Positions 45,105-53,399 of a stretch of DNA of 64,000 nt are shown here, in pieces. The stretch is from Nostoc sp. MS1. Lineage in GTDB: Bacteria; Cyanobacteriota; Cyanobacteriia; Cyanobacteriales; Nostocaceae. Where the stretch lies: assembly GCF_019976755.1 (NCBI RefSeq), contig NZ_AP023441.1, positions 4,833,501 to 4,897,500 of the forward strand. The letters are read 5' to 3'. Both the position numbers and the translations under genes were made by a program. The notes beneath the pieces are model-generated. The model was given only the letters and a program-made list of their open reading frames with translations. It searched no databases and was not told where the DNA came from. Position 1 is the first letter of the stretch. Each line of letters begins with the position of its first letter.

Positions 45105-45224
45105 AGTTATTCTCCCTCATCTCCCCCTACTCCCTCATCTCCCCCACTCCCCACTTCCATTATGCGAAGATAAACACTGCGGACACTGAAATTTGCACAG
45201 AAGGCGCATCTTCTGGGGGTTGTT

Positions 45225-46124
45225 ATGGAAACAAAAACTGCCAAAATTCTTGATGGTAAGGCTTTAGCTGAAAAAATCTACAAAGAACTTACGGCTCAAA
45301 TAACTGAGTTACAAGCGAAAATTGGTCGCCCTCCTGGGTTAGCTGTGTTGATGGTGGGAGATAACCCAGCCTCAGCAGCCTATGTAGGTAATAAGGAAAA
45401 AGCCTGCGCGAAGGTAGGTATTGCTTCTTTTGGTAAGCATTTCCCAACAGAGACTACCGAAGCGGAATTAGAAGATGTCATCGCTGCGCTTAACCAAGAT
45501 GAACAAGTCGATGGTATTCTCGTACAGCTACCCCTCCCCCCGCACTTGGATGCGGTGAAACTACTGCACCAAATAGAACCAGATAAAGATGCTGATGGAC
45601 TGCATCCGGTAAATTTGGGGCGTTTGGTGCGTGGGGAAAGGGGTTTACGCAGTTGTACACCAGCCGGAGTTATGCGACTGTTGGCAGAATATGAAATTTC
45701 TCTGCGCGGAAAGCAGGCTGTGGTGGTGGGACGTAGTATTTTAGTAGGTAAGCCAATGGCTTTGATGCTCTTAGAAGCTGATGCTACGGTGACTATTGCT
45801 CATTCGCGATCGCAAGACCTCAAATCCATTACCCAAAATGCCGATGTTCTCATTGCTGCGGCTGGTTTGCCAGGATTAATTAATGCTGACATGGTGAAAC
45901 CAGGGGCGGTTGTGGTAGATGTGGGGATGAATCGCGTCACTGGTGCTAATGGCAAGAGTCGCTTAGTAGGCGATATCGATTATGCAGCTATTGCTGGAGT
46001 GGCAGAATATATTACCCCGGTTCCTGGTGGTGTTGGGCCTATGACTGTCGCTTTGTTATTACAAAATACAGTCGCCAGCTATTTACAAACAGCCAAAGAA
46101 AGCGGAGTCTTGAATGTTAAATGA
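45225..46124 (+). CDS. folD: Bifunctional methylenetetrahydrofolate dehydrogenase / methenyltetrahydrofolate cyclohydrolase FolD
   Basis: The 299-residue enzyme has FolD motifs: the substrate-site Lys region SAAYVGNKEKACAKVGI (YVxxK), QLPLPPHLD, DKDADGLHPVNLGRL, the NADP-binding VVVGRSILVGKPMA, and the C-terminal PVPGGVGPMTVALLL. It interconverts 5,10-methylene-THF and 10-formyl-THF, supplying one-carbon units, including for thymidylate synthase. It is the first gene of a plus-strand run with crtE and a DUF212-like gene. Confidence 0.96.
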   Translation: METKTAKILDGKALAEKIYKELTAQITELQAKIGRPPGLAVLMVGDNPASAAYVGNKEKACAKVGIASFGKHFPTETTEAELEDVIAALNQDEQVDGILVQLPLPPHLDAVKLLHQIEPDKDADGLHPVNLGRLVRGERGLRSCTPAGVMRLLAEYEISLRGKQAVVVGRSILVGKPMALMLLEADATVTIAHSRSQDLKSITQNADVLIAAAGLPGLINADMVKPGAVVVDVGMNRVTGANGKSRLVGDIDYAAIAGVAEYITPVPGGVGPMTVALLLQNTVASYLQTAKESGVLNVK

Positions 46125-46272
46125 AAAATTACGAATCGTAACATAAAGCATCATTTATCATTCATCTTTAATGATTAAAGACGCAACAGTTAATCTTTTG
46201 GCTCCAGAGCATCTTAAAATTGTGACGTGTATGATAAACAGCCAAAAGCCAAAAATTTAAGGAATTGTGAGA

Positions 46273-47202
46273 ATGGTAGCAGCTGATAACCTTCAGAAGA
46301 TGTCAGAGGAAGCCAAATTTAACTTAGTAGCTTATCTCAAAGAACGGCAAAAACTTTGTGAAGCAGCTTTAGATGAGGCTATACCCGTCATTTATCCAGA
46401 AAAAATTTATGAGTCGATGCGCTACTCACTGTTAGCTGGAGGTAAGCGCCTGCGTCCCATTCTCTGTTTAGCTACCTGTGAAATGATGGGCGGCACAATT
46501 GAAATGGCTATGCCTACAGCTTGTGCTGTGGAAATGATTCACACCATGTCTTTGATTCACGATGACCTACCAGCGATGGATAATGATGATTACCGTCGCG
46601 GTATGCTCACAAATCACAAAGTTTATGGTGAAGATATCGCAATTCTAGCGGGAGATGGCTTACTCGCTTATGCTTTTGAGTTGGTAGCTATCCGCACTCC
46701 TGAAATTGTGCCTAGAGACAAAGTTTTACAGGTAATAGCCCGTTTAGGACGCGCCTTGGGGGCAGCTGGCTTAGTTGGGGGTCAAGTAGTTGACCTAGAA
46801 TCAGAAGGAAAATCTGATATTTCCCTAGAAACCCTCAATTTCATCCACAATCACAAAACAGCCGCCCTCTTAGAAGCCTGTGTTGTCTGTGGCGGTATTT
46901 TGGCTAGCGCCTCACTAGAAGATATCCAAAGACTCACACGCTACTCGCAAAATATTGGGTTAGCATTCCAAATCATTGATGATATTCTCGATATCACCTC
47001 TACTCAAGAGCAACTAGGTAAAACTGCGGGTAAAGACCTCCTAGCCCAGAAAGTCACCTATCCCAGCTTGTGGGGCATTGAACAATCAAAAGTCAAAGCC
47101 CAAGAGCTAATAGAAGCCGCGTGTGCAGAACTAGAACCATTTGGAGAACGCGCACAGCCTTTAGTTGCGATCGCTCACTTTATCACCAGCCGCAACCACT
47201 AA
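46273..47202 (+). CDS. crtE: Geranylgeranyl diphosphate synthase CrtE
   Basis: The 309-residue enzyme has both aspartate-rich motifs: MIHDDLPAMDNDDYRRG (first) and FQIIDDILDITS (second), and LLAGGKRLRPILCLA upstream. It makes C20 GGPP from IPP and allylic primers, feeding carotenoids, the chlorophyll phytol tail and tocopherol. I choose the ATG at 46273 with AAGGA 9 bases upstream; a GTG at 46267 is too close to the ribosome site. The gene order folD-crtE-DUF212 is familiar in Nostocales. Confidence 0.95.
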   Translation: MVAADNLQKMSEEAKFNLVAYLKERQKLCEAALDEAIPVIYPEKIYESMRYSLLAGGKRLRPILCLATCEMMGGTIEMAMPTACAVEMIHTMSLIHDDLPAMDNDDYRRGMLTNHKVYGEDIAILAGDGLLAYAFELVAIRTPEIVPRDKVLQVIARLGRALGAAGLVGGQVVDLESEGKSDISLETLNFIHNHKTAALLEACVVCGGILASASLEDIQRLTRYSQNIGLAFQIIDDILDITSTQEQLGKTAGKDLLAQKVTYPSLWGIEQSKVKAQELIEAACAELEPFGERAQPLVAIAHFITSRNH

Positions 47203-47227
47203 CAAGCACGGGAGTAGAGGAGAATAA

Positions 47228-47248
47228 CTGTCAACTGTCAACTGTCAA
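47228..47248. repeat. STRR heptamer repeat (three CTGTCAA units)
   Basis: Three exact contiguous copies between crtE and the next gene. Confidence 0.8.
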
Positions 47249-47283
47249 CTACTGCTAACATTGACTAATCAAACCAAAATACC

Positions 47284-47754
47284 ATGCAGGACATAGGCGC
47301 AATTTTAGACAACCGGGTGCTGCTGGTTGCTCTGGTAGCTTGTTTTGTTGCTCAAGCTTTGAAGCTATTTATTGAGCTAATTAAAAATCGTAAACTGAAT
47401 GTGCGCGTTTTAGTAACAACTGGCGGTATGCCCAGCGCCCATTCAGCATTAGTAACAGCCCTTGCAGCCGGTGTCGGGCAAACTCTGGGCTGGGCATCAC
47501 CTGACTTTGCCTTGGCTGCGGTTTTCGCCATCATTGTTATGTACGATGCCGCCGGAGTTCGCCAAGCTGCCGGTAAGCAAGCACGTATCCTCAATCAGAT
47601 GATTGATGAATTATTTCATGAAAAGCCCGATTTTAGCCAAGACAGGCTCAAAGAATTGCTGGGACACACACCCGTACAAGTAATAGCCGGGTCAGCTTTA
47701 GGTATAACTATTTCTTGGCTGGCTAGGGCTTTATTTATAGTTAATGGTCAATAG
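47284..47754 (+). CDS. Divergent PAP2 family membrane protein (DUF212)
   Basis: The 156-residue protein has four hydrophobic segments and the DUF212 signature TTGGMPSAHSALVTALAAGV followed by IVMYDAAGVRQAAGKQA. It is distantly related to PAP2 phosphatases. It follows crtE directly in the same direction; the family's exact role is unknown. Its stop codon TAG (47752-47754) lies in an STRR heptamer array, and the last residues (VNGQ) are partly repeat-coded. Confidence 0.85.
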   Translation: MQDIGAILDNRVLLVALVACFVAQALKLFIELIKNRKLNVRVLVTTGGMPSAHSALVTALAAGVGQTLGWASPDFALAAVFAIIVMYDAAGVRQAAGKQARILNQMIDELFHEKPDFSQDRLKELLGHTPVQVIAGSALGITISWLARALFIVNGQ

Positions 47755-47774
47755 TCCATAGTCAACAGTCAACC
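47747..47774. repeat. STRR heptamer repeat (four GTCAATA-type units) covering the DUF212 stop
   Basis: GTCAATA, GTCCATA, GTCAACA, GTCAACC are contiguous; the stop TAG is inside the first two units. Confidence 0.88.
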
Positions 47775-47793
47775 GTAAACAGTCAACAAAATA

Positions 47794-48432
47794 TCACCGC
47801 ACAACCGATCGCAGTAAAATGACATTACGGCTATCTACTAACACAGCAAAAAAACCTCGTTCATTGAGTCTTTGTAGTGTGTTGTAGGCCTCTTGTTGGT
47901 TAGTAGTGTAAACTGCCAACAAGTAAGGGCGTTGTCCGTAGGAAGCCAAACCTACATTACCGCCTACGGTTTGTTGTACGCTAGTGACTATTTCTGGACG
48001 GTTGTAATAATCAACCAACACAGCATATCCCTGACCTAAAGCTTGGGGATTATATGTCACTCTAGGAGCAGAGGCTTGTTGAACTGGTGCTTCTCCAGGC
48101 CGTGTAGTGATGATGGCAGATAAGCCAACTATAGTGTTGATGTATCTAGCCCAACGGTTAGCATCATCAATACTTTTAAACCCGCCTATTCGCGTCACCG
48201 TATCATTCAAATATTGACAGGTAGTAGTTTTAATTTCATTTGGTAAAGCATTACGTAACTGAGTTCTATTTTCTGCTGTGGGGCTAACTACCAACAAAAG
48301 ATACTCGCCAGCACCTGGAGGTTGACACACAGGAACAGAAGACTGGGCGTTTGCAGAAGTTATGCTACCCATTAACCCCGCACTTGCGATCGCCAATCCT
48401 ACCACACTAGGTAAAGTTGCAAATTTCTGCAC
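47794..48432 (-). CDS. Secreted protein with SPOR-like alpha/beta repeats
   Basis: The 212-residue protein has a signal peptide (1-29, cleaved near ANAQ). Two similar modules follow: GEYLLLVVSPTAENRTQLRN with RIGGFKSIDDANRWARYIN, then GYAVLVDYYNRPEIVTSVQQ with LLAVYTTNQQEAYNTLQRLN. Each has the beta-alpha-beta rhythm and the late aromatic/Arg pattern of SPOR domains, although no clear SPOR motif can be proved. It may bind the cell wall. No operon partners. Confidence 0.6.
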   Translation of the reverse strand: MQKFATLPSVVGLAIASAGLMGSITSANAQSSVPVCQPPGAGEYLLLVVSPTAENRTQLRNALPNEIKTTTCQYLNDTVTRIGGFKSIDDANRWARYINTIVGLSAIITTRPGEAPVQQASAPRVTYNPQALGQGYAVLVDYYNRPEIVTSVQQTVGGNVGLASYGQRPYLLAVYTTNQQEAYNTLQRLNERGFFAVLVDSRNVILLRSVVR

Positions 48433-48477
48433 AGAATTTAATACTTATAAATAGTGAATACCTAAAAGATTCTATTT

Positions 48478-48512
48478 AGTTATTAGTCAATAGTCCATAG
48501 TCAATAGTCCAA
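48478..48512. repeat. STRR heptamer repeat (five AGTCAAT/AGTCCAT-type units)
   Basis: Five contiguous heptamers between the SPOR-like gene and ycf54. Confidence 0.85.
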
Positions 48513-48544
48513 AGTTTATGACTATTGACCAAGGACTACATTGA

Positions 48545-48874
48545 CTAAGAAACTGTAGCTAAAGATGCCAAAGGATCAGGAATAGTTTCCGAAGGGGCAG
48601 AAAATTCTCCTGTAATAACGTACTCCAACCGGAGTTTGAGCCAAGTAATGAATTGAGGATTAGTAGAAATAATCGCGGCGGCTGGCTGAGGACACTTCGC
48701 TTTAATTTCTGCAAATTCTGGTGTTTCTAAAAATGCAGGTTGGGGAACCAACCAAAAATCAATTTCTTTTTCTTGTTCGTGGTAATGGCGAGTACGTTCT
48801 TTCAGCACTTCCTCCATAGGTTCTTCTTGTAGTAAAAAGCGTCGGCTAGCCAAAACGTAATAATATGTTTGCAT
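48545..48874 (-). CDS. ycf54: Ycf54, Mg-protoporphyrin IX monomethyl ester oxidative cyclase factor
   Basis: The 109-residue protein matches Ycf54 (DUF2488) closely: TYYYVLASRRFLLQEEPMEE, then KEIDFWLVPQPAFLETPEF, then CPQPAAAIISTNPQFITWLK and LRLEYVITGEF. Ycf54 is required for assembly or activity of the aerobic cyclase (AcsF/ChlA) that makes protochlorophyllide in chlorophyll synthesis. The ATG at 48874 has GAGG 6 bases upstream; an ATG two codons earlier overlaps the ribosome site. It stands alone. Confidence 0.93.
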   Translation of the reverse strand: MQTYYYVLASRRFLLQEEPMEEVLKERTRHYHEQEKEIDFWLVPQPAFLETPEFAEIKAKCPQPAAAIISTNPQFITWLKLRLEYVITGEFSAPSETIPDPLASLATVS

Positions 48875-49111
48875 TGTCATCCTCTGTTTACTAATAGTTT
48901 TAGGGTACAGTATTCAGGGGTATAGAGGTGTAGGAGTACATGGGTATAGGGATGAATATTTATTTCTTAGGTATTTTGTAGAAATAAATATTCATTTTGT
49001 GGGGTGGGCATCTTGCCCTACCAGACTCTAGGACAGGCAAGATGCTATCCTACAAGAAAAATATAGAATATTTTTTGATTTAGCAGTCCTTCACATCCCT
49101 AACCCCCTAAA

Positions 49112-49831
49112 CTAACTCTTGCCAGATTTTTTAAACCAAGAACCAAAAGGACAGCCACTTCCTTTGGTTTCACTATTTGTTTGTTTACCACCAGCTGTCA
49201 ACTTATCTAAGAACAGCGTGTTATCAAAATAGTGTTCCAAGGAAATAATCTTTAAGTCATCAGTAACGTGAGCTACACTCAAACCTATGATTTCTACTGT
49301 CTCCCCAGTGGGCGCATAATCTTTATATGCACCGCGAAAATGGCCCCAGTGTCGCCATTTGAATGTTACAGTTGGTGGCCCTGAGTAGACTTCCAACACC
49401 TCCCAAGGGAAACCTTGAGGAAATGTAGTATGGAAAAGTTTAGCGGATGATTCAAAGCTTTCTTGAGATGCTTTGTAATGTTCAGAATCCGCCATAAATA
49501 AATTGTAAGTACCTTGGGCAGATAAATCTTCGGCTGTGTACTCCGCCCCGCCATTAGTACTTACACGAAACTTGTCATTAACAATTGACAACCACTGCTG
49601 CGGGTTAGCTTTGAAAGAAACCTCCATTTCAAAGGTTCTAACTAAGTTCTGGACGATCGCTTCCAGTGTACCCTCTAAGTGATTGCGTGTACTCTCTTTG
49701 GCAAGATTTTCTTTGGAACGAGAATAATCTGGAGGAGTCTGATAGCGCCATTGAACATCAGTGCTTTCAGCAATCACCTGATCCCTGTCCTGCACCCAAA
49801 GCGGTAGGTTATTAGATTGTGTTGCGCTCAT
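49112..49831 (-). CDS. SnoaL-like/NTF2-fold protein (ester cyclase-like)
   Basis: The 239-residue soluble protein has a helical N-terminus and a central region TFKWRHWGHFRGAYKDYAPT followed by ETVEIIGLSVAHVTDDLKII, matching the pattern of SnoaL-like polyketide cyclases and plant pathogenesis-related-type NTF2 proteins. It ends in a short basic and Gly/Ser-rich tail with a Cys (GSGCPFGSWF). A catalytic role is possible but unknown. It is followed downstream in the same direction only by ycf54, some 230 bases away. Confidence 0.6.
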   Translation of the reverse strand: MSATQSNNLPLWVQDRDQVIAESTDVQWRYQTPPDYSRSKENLAKESTRNHLEGTLEAIVQNLVRTFEMEVSFKANPQQWLSIVNDKFRVSTNGGAEYTAEDLSAQGTYNLFMADSEHYKASQESFESSAKLFHTTFPQGFPWEVLEVYSGPPTVTFKWRHWGHFRGAYKDYAPTGETVEIIGLSVAHVTDDLKIISLEHYFDNTLFLDKLTAGGKQTNSETKGSGCPFGSWFKKSGKS

Positions 49832-49899
49832 AGAAGTCTTTCAAAATACCACAGATTTTCCAGATTTCGCAGCAATTCCCCTCTAGAGGCAGGAGGTAG

Positions 49900-49927
49900 T
49901 TGACAGTTGACAGTTGACAGTTATCAG
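49900..49927. repeat. STRR heptamer repeat (TTGACAG units)
   Basis: Three TTGACAG units and one TTATCAG between pdxJ and the SnoaL-like gene. Confidence 0.85.
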
Positions 49928-49994
49928 TTGTTCTCCCCTGCTCCCTCATCTCCCGGTTGGTGAGCGTAGCCGAACCACATCTCTCCCCACTCAC

Positions 49995-50714
49995 CTACTC
50001 CCCTCTAATAGCCTGCTTCATCTCCCGAACTGCCCTTTCTATCCCTACCAAAGCTGCCCGGCTGATGATGGTATGACCAATGTTGAGTTCTTCCATACCT
50101 GGGAGTGCAGCCACGAGGTAAACGTTCCAGTAGGTGAGGCCATGACCAGCATTAACTCGCAGCCCGGATTTAATCGCTTGTTCACACCCTGCGGCTAAAA
50201 ATGCTAACTCGTGGTGGCGGCTAGTTTCATCGGTTGCTTCGGCATACCTGCCAGTGTGCAGTTCAATAAACTTTGCTTGTACCTTGACAGATGCCTCAAT
50301 TTGTGCAGGTTCAGCATCAATAAATAAACTCACAGGAATGCCAGCACTCTGCAACTTACTAACTACCTCACCTATTCTAACAATTTGCCCGACAATATCT
50401 AAACCACCTTCTGTAGTTACCTCTTCTCTTTTCTCTGGAACTAGCGTCACATAATCTGGTTTGATGTCAAGGGCTATTCCCACCATTTCATCTGTAGCCG
50501 CCATTTCTAAATTGAGGTGTGTACGCACAGTTTGACGCAACAGTCGCACATCACGGTCTTGAATATGCCGACGGTCTTCCCGTAAATGTACAGTGATACC
50601 ATCTGCCCCGCCTAATTCTGCCAGTACAGCCGCCGCCACAGGGTCAGGTTCTACCGTCCGTCGCGCTTGCCGGATGGTCGCAATATGGTCTATGTTCACT
50701 CCAAGAGTAGCCAA
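49995..50714 (-). CDS. pdxJ: Pyridoxine 5'-phosphate synthase PdxJ
   Basis: The 239-residue enzyme matches PdxJ throughout: ATLGVNIDHIATIRQARRTV, then AELGGADGITVHLREDRRHI, LNLEMAATDEMVGIALDIKP, and GHGLTYWNVYLVAALPGMEE. It condenses 1-deoxy-xylulose 5-phosphate with 3-amino-2-oxopropyl phosphate to make PNP (vitamin B6). The start is the TTG at 50714, with GGGAG 9 bases upstream, giving the standard length. An ATG at 50783 would add 23 residues with no family match. Confidence 0.95.
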   Translation of the reverse strand: MATLGVNIDHIATIRQARRTVEPDPVAAAVLAELGGADGITVHLREDRRHIQDRDVRLLRQTVRTHLNLEMAATDEMVGIALDIKPDYVTLVPEKREEVTTEGGLDIVGQIVRIGEVVSKLQSAGIPVSLFIDAEPAQIEASVKVQAKFIELHTGRYAEATDETSRHHELAFLAAGCEQAIKSGLRVNAGHGLTYWNVYLVAALPGMEELNIGHTIISRAALVGIERAVREMKQAIRGE

Positions 50715-51221
50715 GCCAAGTATCTCCCTATCCACAGTTCTCAGAGTATTAATCTTACCTGAGATTGTCTGACGATAAACCAAGTAATTATAGGTTTCAA
50801 AGCAGAGCTAGCTTGTAAATACATCCATCACCGAGCAGCACGCACTGGAAGTATATATACTTATAGATAATAAAAATTATAGTGTTAAATTGATTGGGTA
50901 AATGTCATAGCAATGATTACTATACTTAACAAATACAATAAATCTCATAACAGTAGCTACTTTAATTTTGGAAAAAATTATAATTCGTTGTAGTATTTGT
51001 AGGCAATATCCAGCTTATTATAGTTTTGTAAGGCACATTTTTGCCTACACATTTCTTAAACAACCGAATAATTTTTATAAAATATCAGTATTTTAAACTC
51101 ATGTTTAAATAGATTATTCAATTAACTAAATATTGTTCACAATATAATATTTTTTTTTGGAAAAACTTGTCTTTTGTTCAAAAATATAGATTCAATAACT
51201 TAGGTATTTATTCACAGCAAT
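50715..51221. other. 507-bp AT-rich divergent region, no gene recognised
   Basis: It separates pdxJ and the ethylene-receptor-like kinase and should hold both promoters. Sequence is very AT-rich (many runs of A and T near 51060-51180) with no ORF or clear hairpin. Confidence 0.45.
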
Positions 51222-53348
51222 ATGTCAGAATTATGGACTTATTTTTCTAATTCATCCCCATTTATTCCACATGGTCATTGCTATCTATGGAAGACAGACT
51301 TAGTTTGGTTACACATTATATCTGATGGATTAATTGCATTAGCTTACTATTCTATTCCTGCTACACTTTTTTACTTTGTTCGTAGACGGCAGGATTTACC
51401 GTTTTATTGGATGTTCCTGTTGTTTAGCGGATTTATTGTGGCTTGTGGTACAACCCACATTATGGAAATATGGACACTTTGGTATCCTACTTATTGGACA
51501 TCCGGTTTTTTAAAGGCAGCAACAGCACTAATATCTGTATTTACAGCATTAGCATTAATACCTTTAGTACCTCAAGCTTTAGCACTTCCTAGCCCGGCTC
51601 AACTAGAAAGAGCTAATCAAGACCTACAAAATGAAATATTAGAGCGATTAAAGGTAGAGGTAGAACTAAGAAAATATCAAAATCATTTAGAAGAAATAGT
51701 TACTTTACGCACAAATGAAATTAGTAAGGCCAACGAGAAATTACAGCAAGAAATTCATGAACGTCAGCGTATTTTAGAAATTCTCAAAGAGAGTGAAGAA
51801 CGCTATCGTTATCTAGCAGAAGCCATTCCTCAAATTGTCTGGACAGCTAATGCCAACGGTGAGTGTGATTATTTTAATGAAAACTGGTGTAATTATACTG
51901 GGTTAACTTTAGAGGAGTCTTTAGGTTCTGGATGGTTAGCAGCACTGCATCCTGATGATGTAGAACGGAGTCATGAAGTATGGTTAAAAGCTGTAGAAAC
52001 TGGGTCTTTATACGAGAATGAATACCGTTTTAAACGTGCAGTTGATAGTTCCTATCACTGGCAACTAGGACGGGGATTTCCACTTAAAGACCACCAAGGT
52101 AAAGTAGTTAAATGGTTTGGAACATGTACGGATATTCATGAGCAAAAACAAATTTTGGAAGAAAGAGCGCGGCTTTTAGAGTTAGAGCAAACAGCCAGAG
52201 CCGAAGCAGAAACAGCTAACCGCATTAAAGATGAATTTTTAGCAGTTCTCTCTCATGAGTTACGTACCCCTTTGAACGCAATTCTAGGTTGGTCTAAATT
52301 GTTGCAAGAGCGTCAGCTTAACCCCGCGAGGACATCACAAGCTTTAGCAACAATTGAACGTAATGCCACTTTACAAGTACAACTGATCGAAGATTTACTA
52401 GATATCTCCAGAATATTACAAGGTAAGTTAGTAATAAACGTTACTAAAGTTAATTTAGTAATTGTGATATTAACAGCGCTGGAAACCATGCGTCTTGCCG
52501 CCGAAACTAAGTCAATTGAGATAACGACAAGATTTGCACCCAAAATTGGACAGGTTATGGGTGACTCGGCGCGTTTGCAGCAAGTAGTCTGGAATTTACT
52601 TTCTAATGCAGTTAAATTCACGCCCAACGGTGGCAAGATAGAAGTACGCCTAGAAAAAGTTAATGGCTATGCTCAAATTGTAATTAGTGATACAGGCAAA
52701 GGCATTAGCCTAGAGTTTTTACCTTATGTGTTTGATTACTTCCGCCAAGCAGACAGCAGTTCTACCAGAAAATTTGGTGGACTAGGGTTAGGGCTGGCTA
52801 TTGTACGGAAAATTGTGGAAATTCATGGTGGTATTGTGACTGCTCAAAGCCTTGGGGAAGAACAGGGTGCAACTTTCACCGTGAGATTACCAATGCTTCC
52901 AGAAGAGGATGTGAGTGTGAATTATGAGGAATATCACTCTGCATCATTACAAAATAATTCTTTGCAACTTTCGGGTATTAAAACCTTGGTAGTTGATGAC
53001 GATGCAGATTCACGAGATTTCTTAGCCTTTATTCTAGAGCAAGAAGGAGCCGAAGTGAGCTTGGCGACTTCAGCATTGGAAGCATTGGAGCTATTGCCAA
53101 AAATTAAACCAGATGTTTTGGTGAGTGACATTAGTATGCCAGATATGAATGGCTATACATTAATGCAACAAGTAAGGACATGGACAAAAGAACAAGGGGG
53201 AGAAATTCCGGCGATCGCCTTAACAGCCTTCGCGCGACAATATGATCGAGAACAAGCACTCCAAGCTGGATATCAGCTACATCTCCCCAAACCACTCAAC
53301 GCTGATGAATTAATTGCGGCTGTTGTTAAGTTGGTCATTAGTCCATAG
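51222..53348 (+). CDS. Hybrid histidine kinase with ethylene-receptor-like sensor domain
   Basis: The 708-residue membrane protein starts with three helices that match the ethylene-binding domain: Asp35, Cys75 and His79 (FIVACGTTHIMEIWT) have exactly the spacing of plant ETR1 Asp25, Cys65 and His69, residues that hold Cu(I). A coiled-coil linker (130-180) leads to a PAS domain (about 185-310), then HisKA with His345 in SHELRTPLNAILGW, a HATPase domain (about 430-560; GLGLGLAIVRKIV), and a C-terminal receiver domain with Asp636 in VSDISMPDMNGY. It would sense ethylene or a related small molecule and phosphorylate its own receiver. No partner regulator is adjacent. The stop lies in an STRR. Confidence 0.9.
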   Translation: MSELWTYFSNSSPFIPHGHCYLWKTDLVWLHIISDGLIALAYYSIPATLFYFVRRRQDLPFYWMFLLFSGFIVACGTTHIMEIWTLWYPTYWTSGFLKAATALISVFTALALIPLVPQALALPSPAQLERANQDLQNEILERLKVEVELRKYQNHLEEIVTLRTNEISKANEKLQQEIHERQRILEILKESEERYRYLAEAIPQIVWTANANGECDYFNENWCNYTGLTLEESLGSGWLAALHPDDVERSHEVWLKAVETGSLYENEYRFKRAVDSSYHWQLGRGFPLKDHQGKVVKWFGTCTDIHEQKQILEERARLLELEQTARAEAETANRIKDEFLAVLSHELRTPLNAILGWSKLLQERQLNPARTSQALATIERNATLQVQLIEDLLDISRILQGKLVINVTKVNLVIVILTALETMRLAAETKSIEITTRFAPKIGQVMGDSARLQQVVWNLLSNAVKFTPNGGKIEVRLEKVNGYAQIVISDTGKGISLEFLPYVFDYFRQADSSSTRKFGGLGLGLAIVRKIVEIHGGIVTAQSLGEEQGATFTVRLPMLPEEDVSVNYEEYHSASLQNNSLQLSGIKTLVVDDDADSRDFLAFILEQEGAEVSLATSALEALELLPKIKPDVLVSDISMPDMNGYTLMQQVRTWTKEQGGEIPAIALTAFARQYDREQALQAGYQLHLPKPLNADELIAAVVKLVISP

Positions 53349-53399
53349 TCAATAATCCATAATCAATTCTTCTCCCTTGTCAATTATCAATTGTCAATT
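53334..53399. repeat. STRR heptamer repeats filling the gap between two convergent genes
   Basis: GTCATTA, GTCCATA, GTCAATA, ATCCATA and an imperfect unit occupy 53334-53368; three (G/A)TCAATT units occupy 53379-53399. The stop of the hybrid kinase (TAG at 53346-53348) and that of the MCE gene (complement of 53394-53396) are both inside repeats. Confidence 0.85.
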
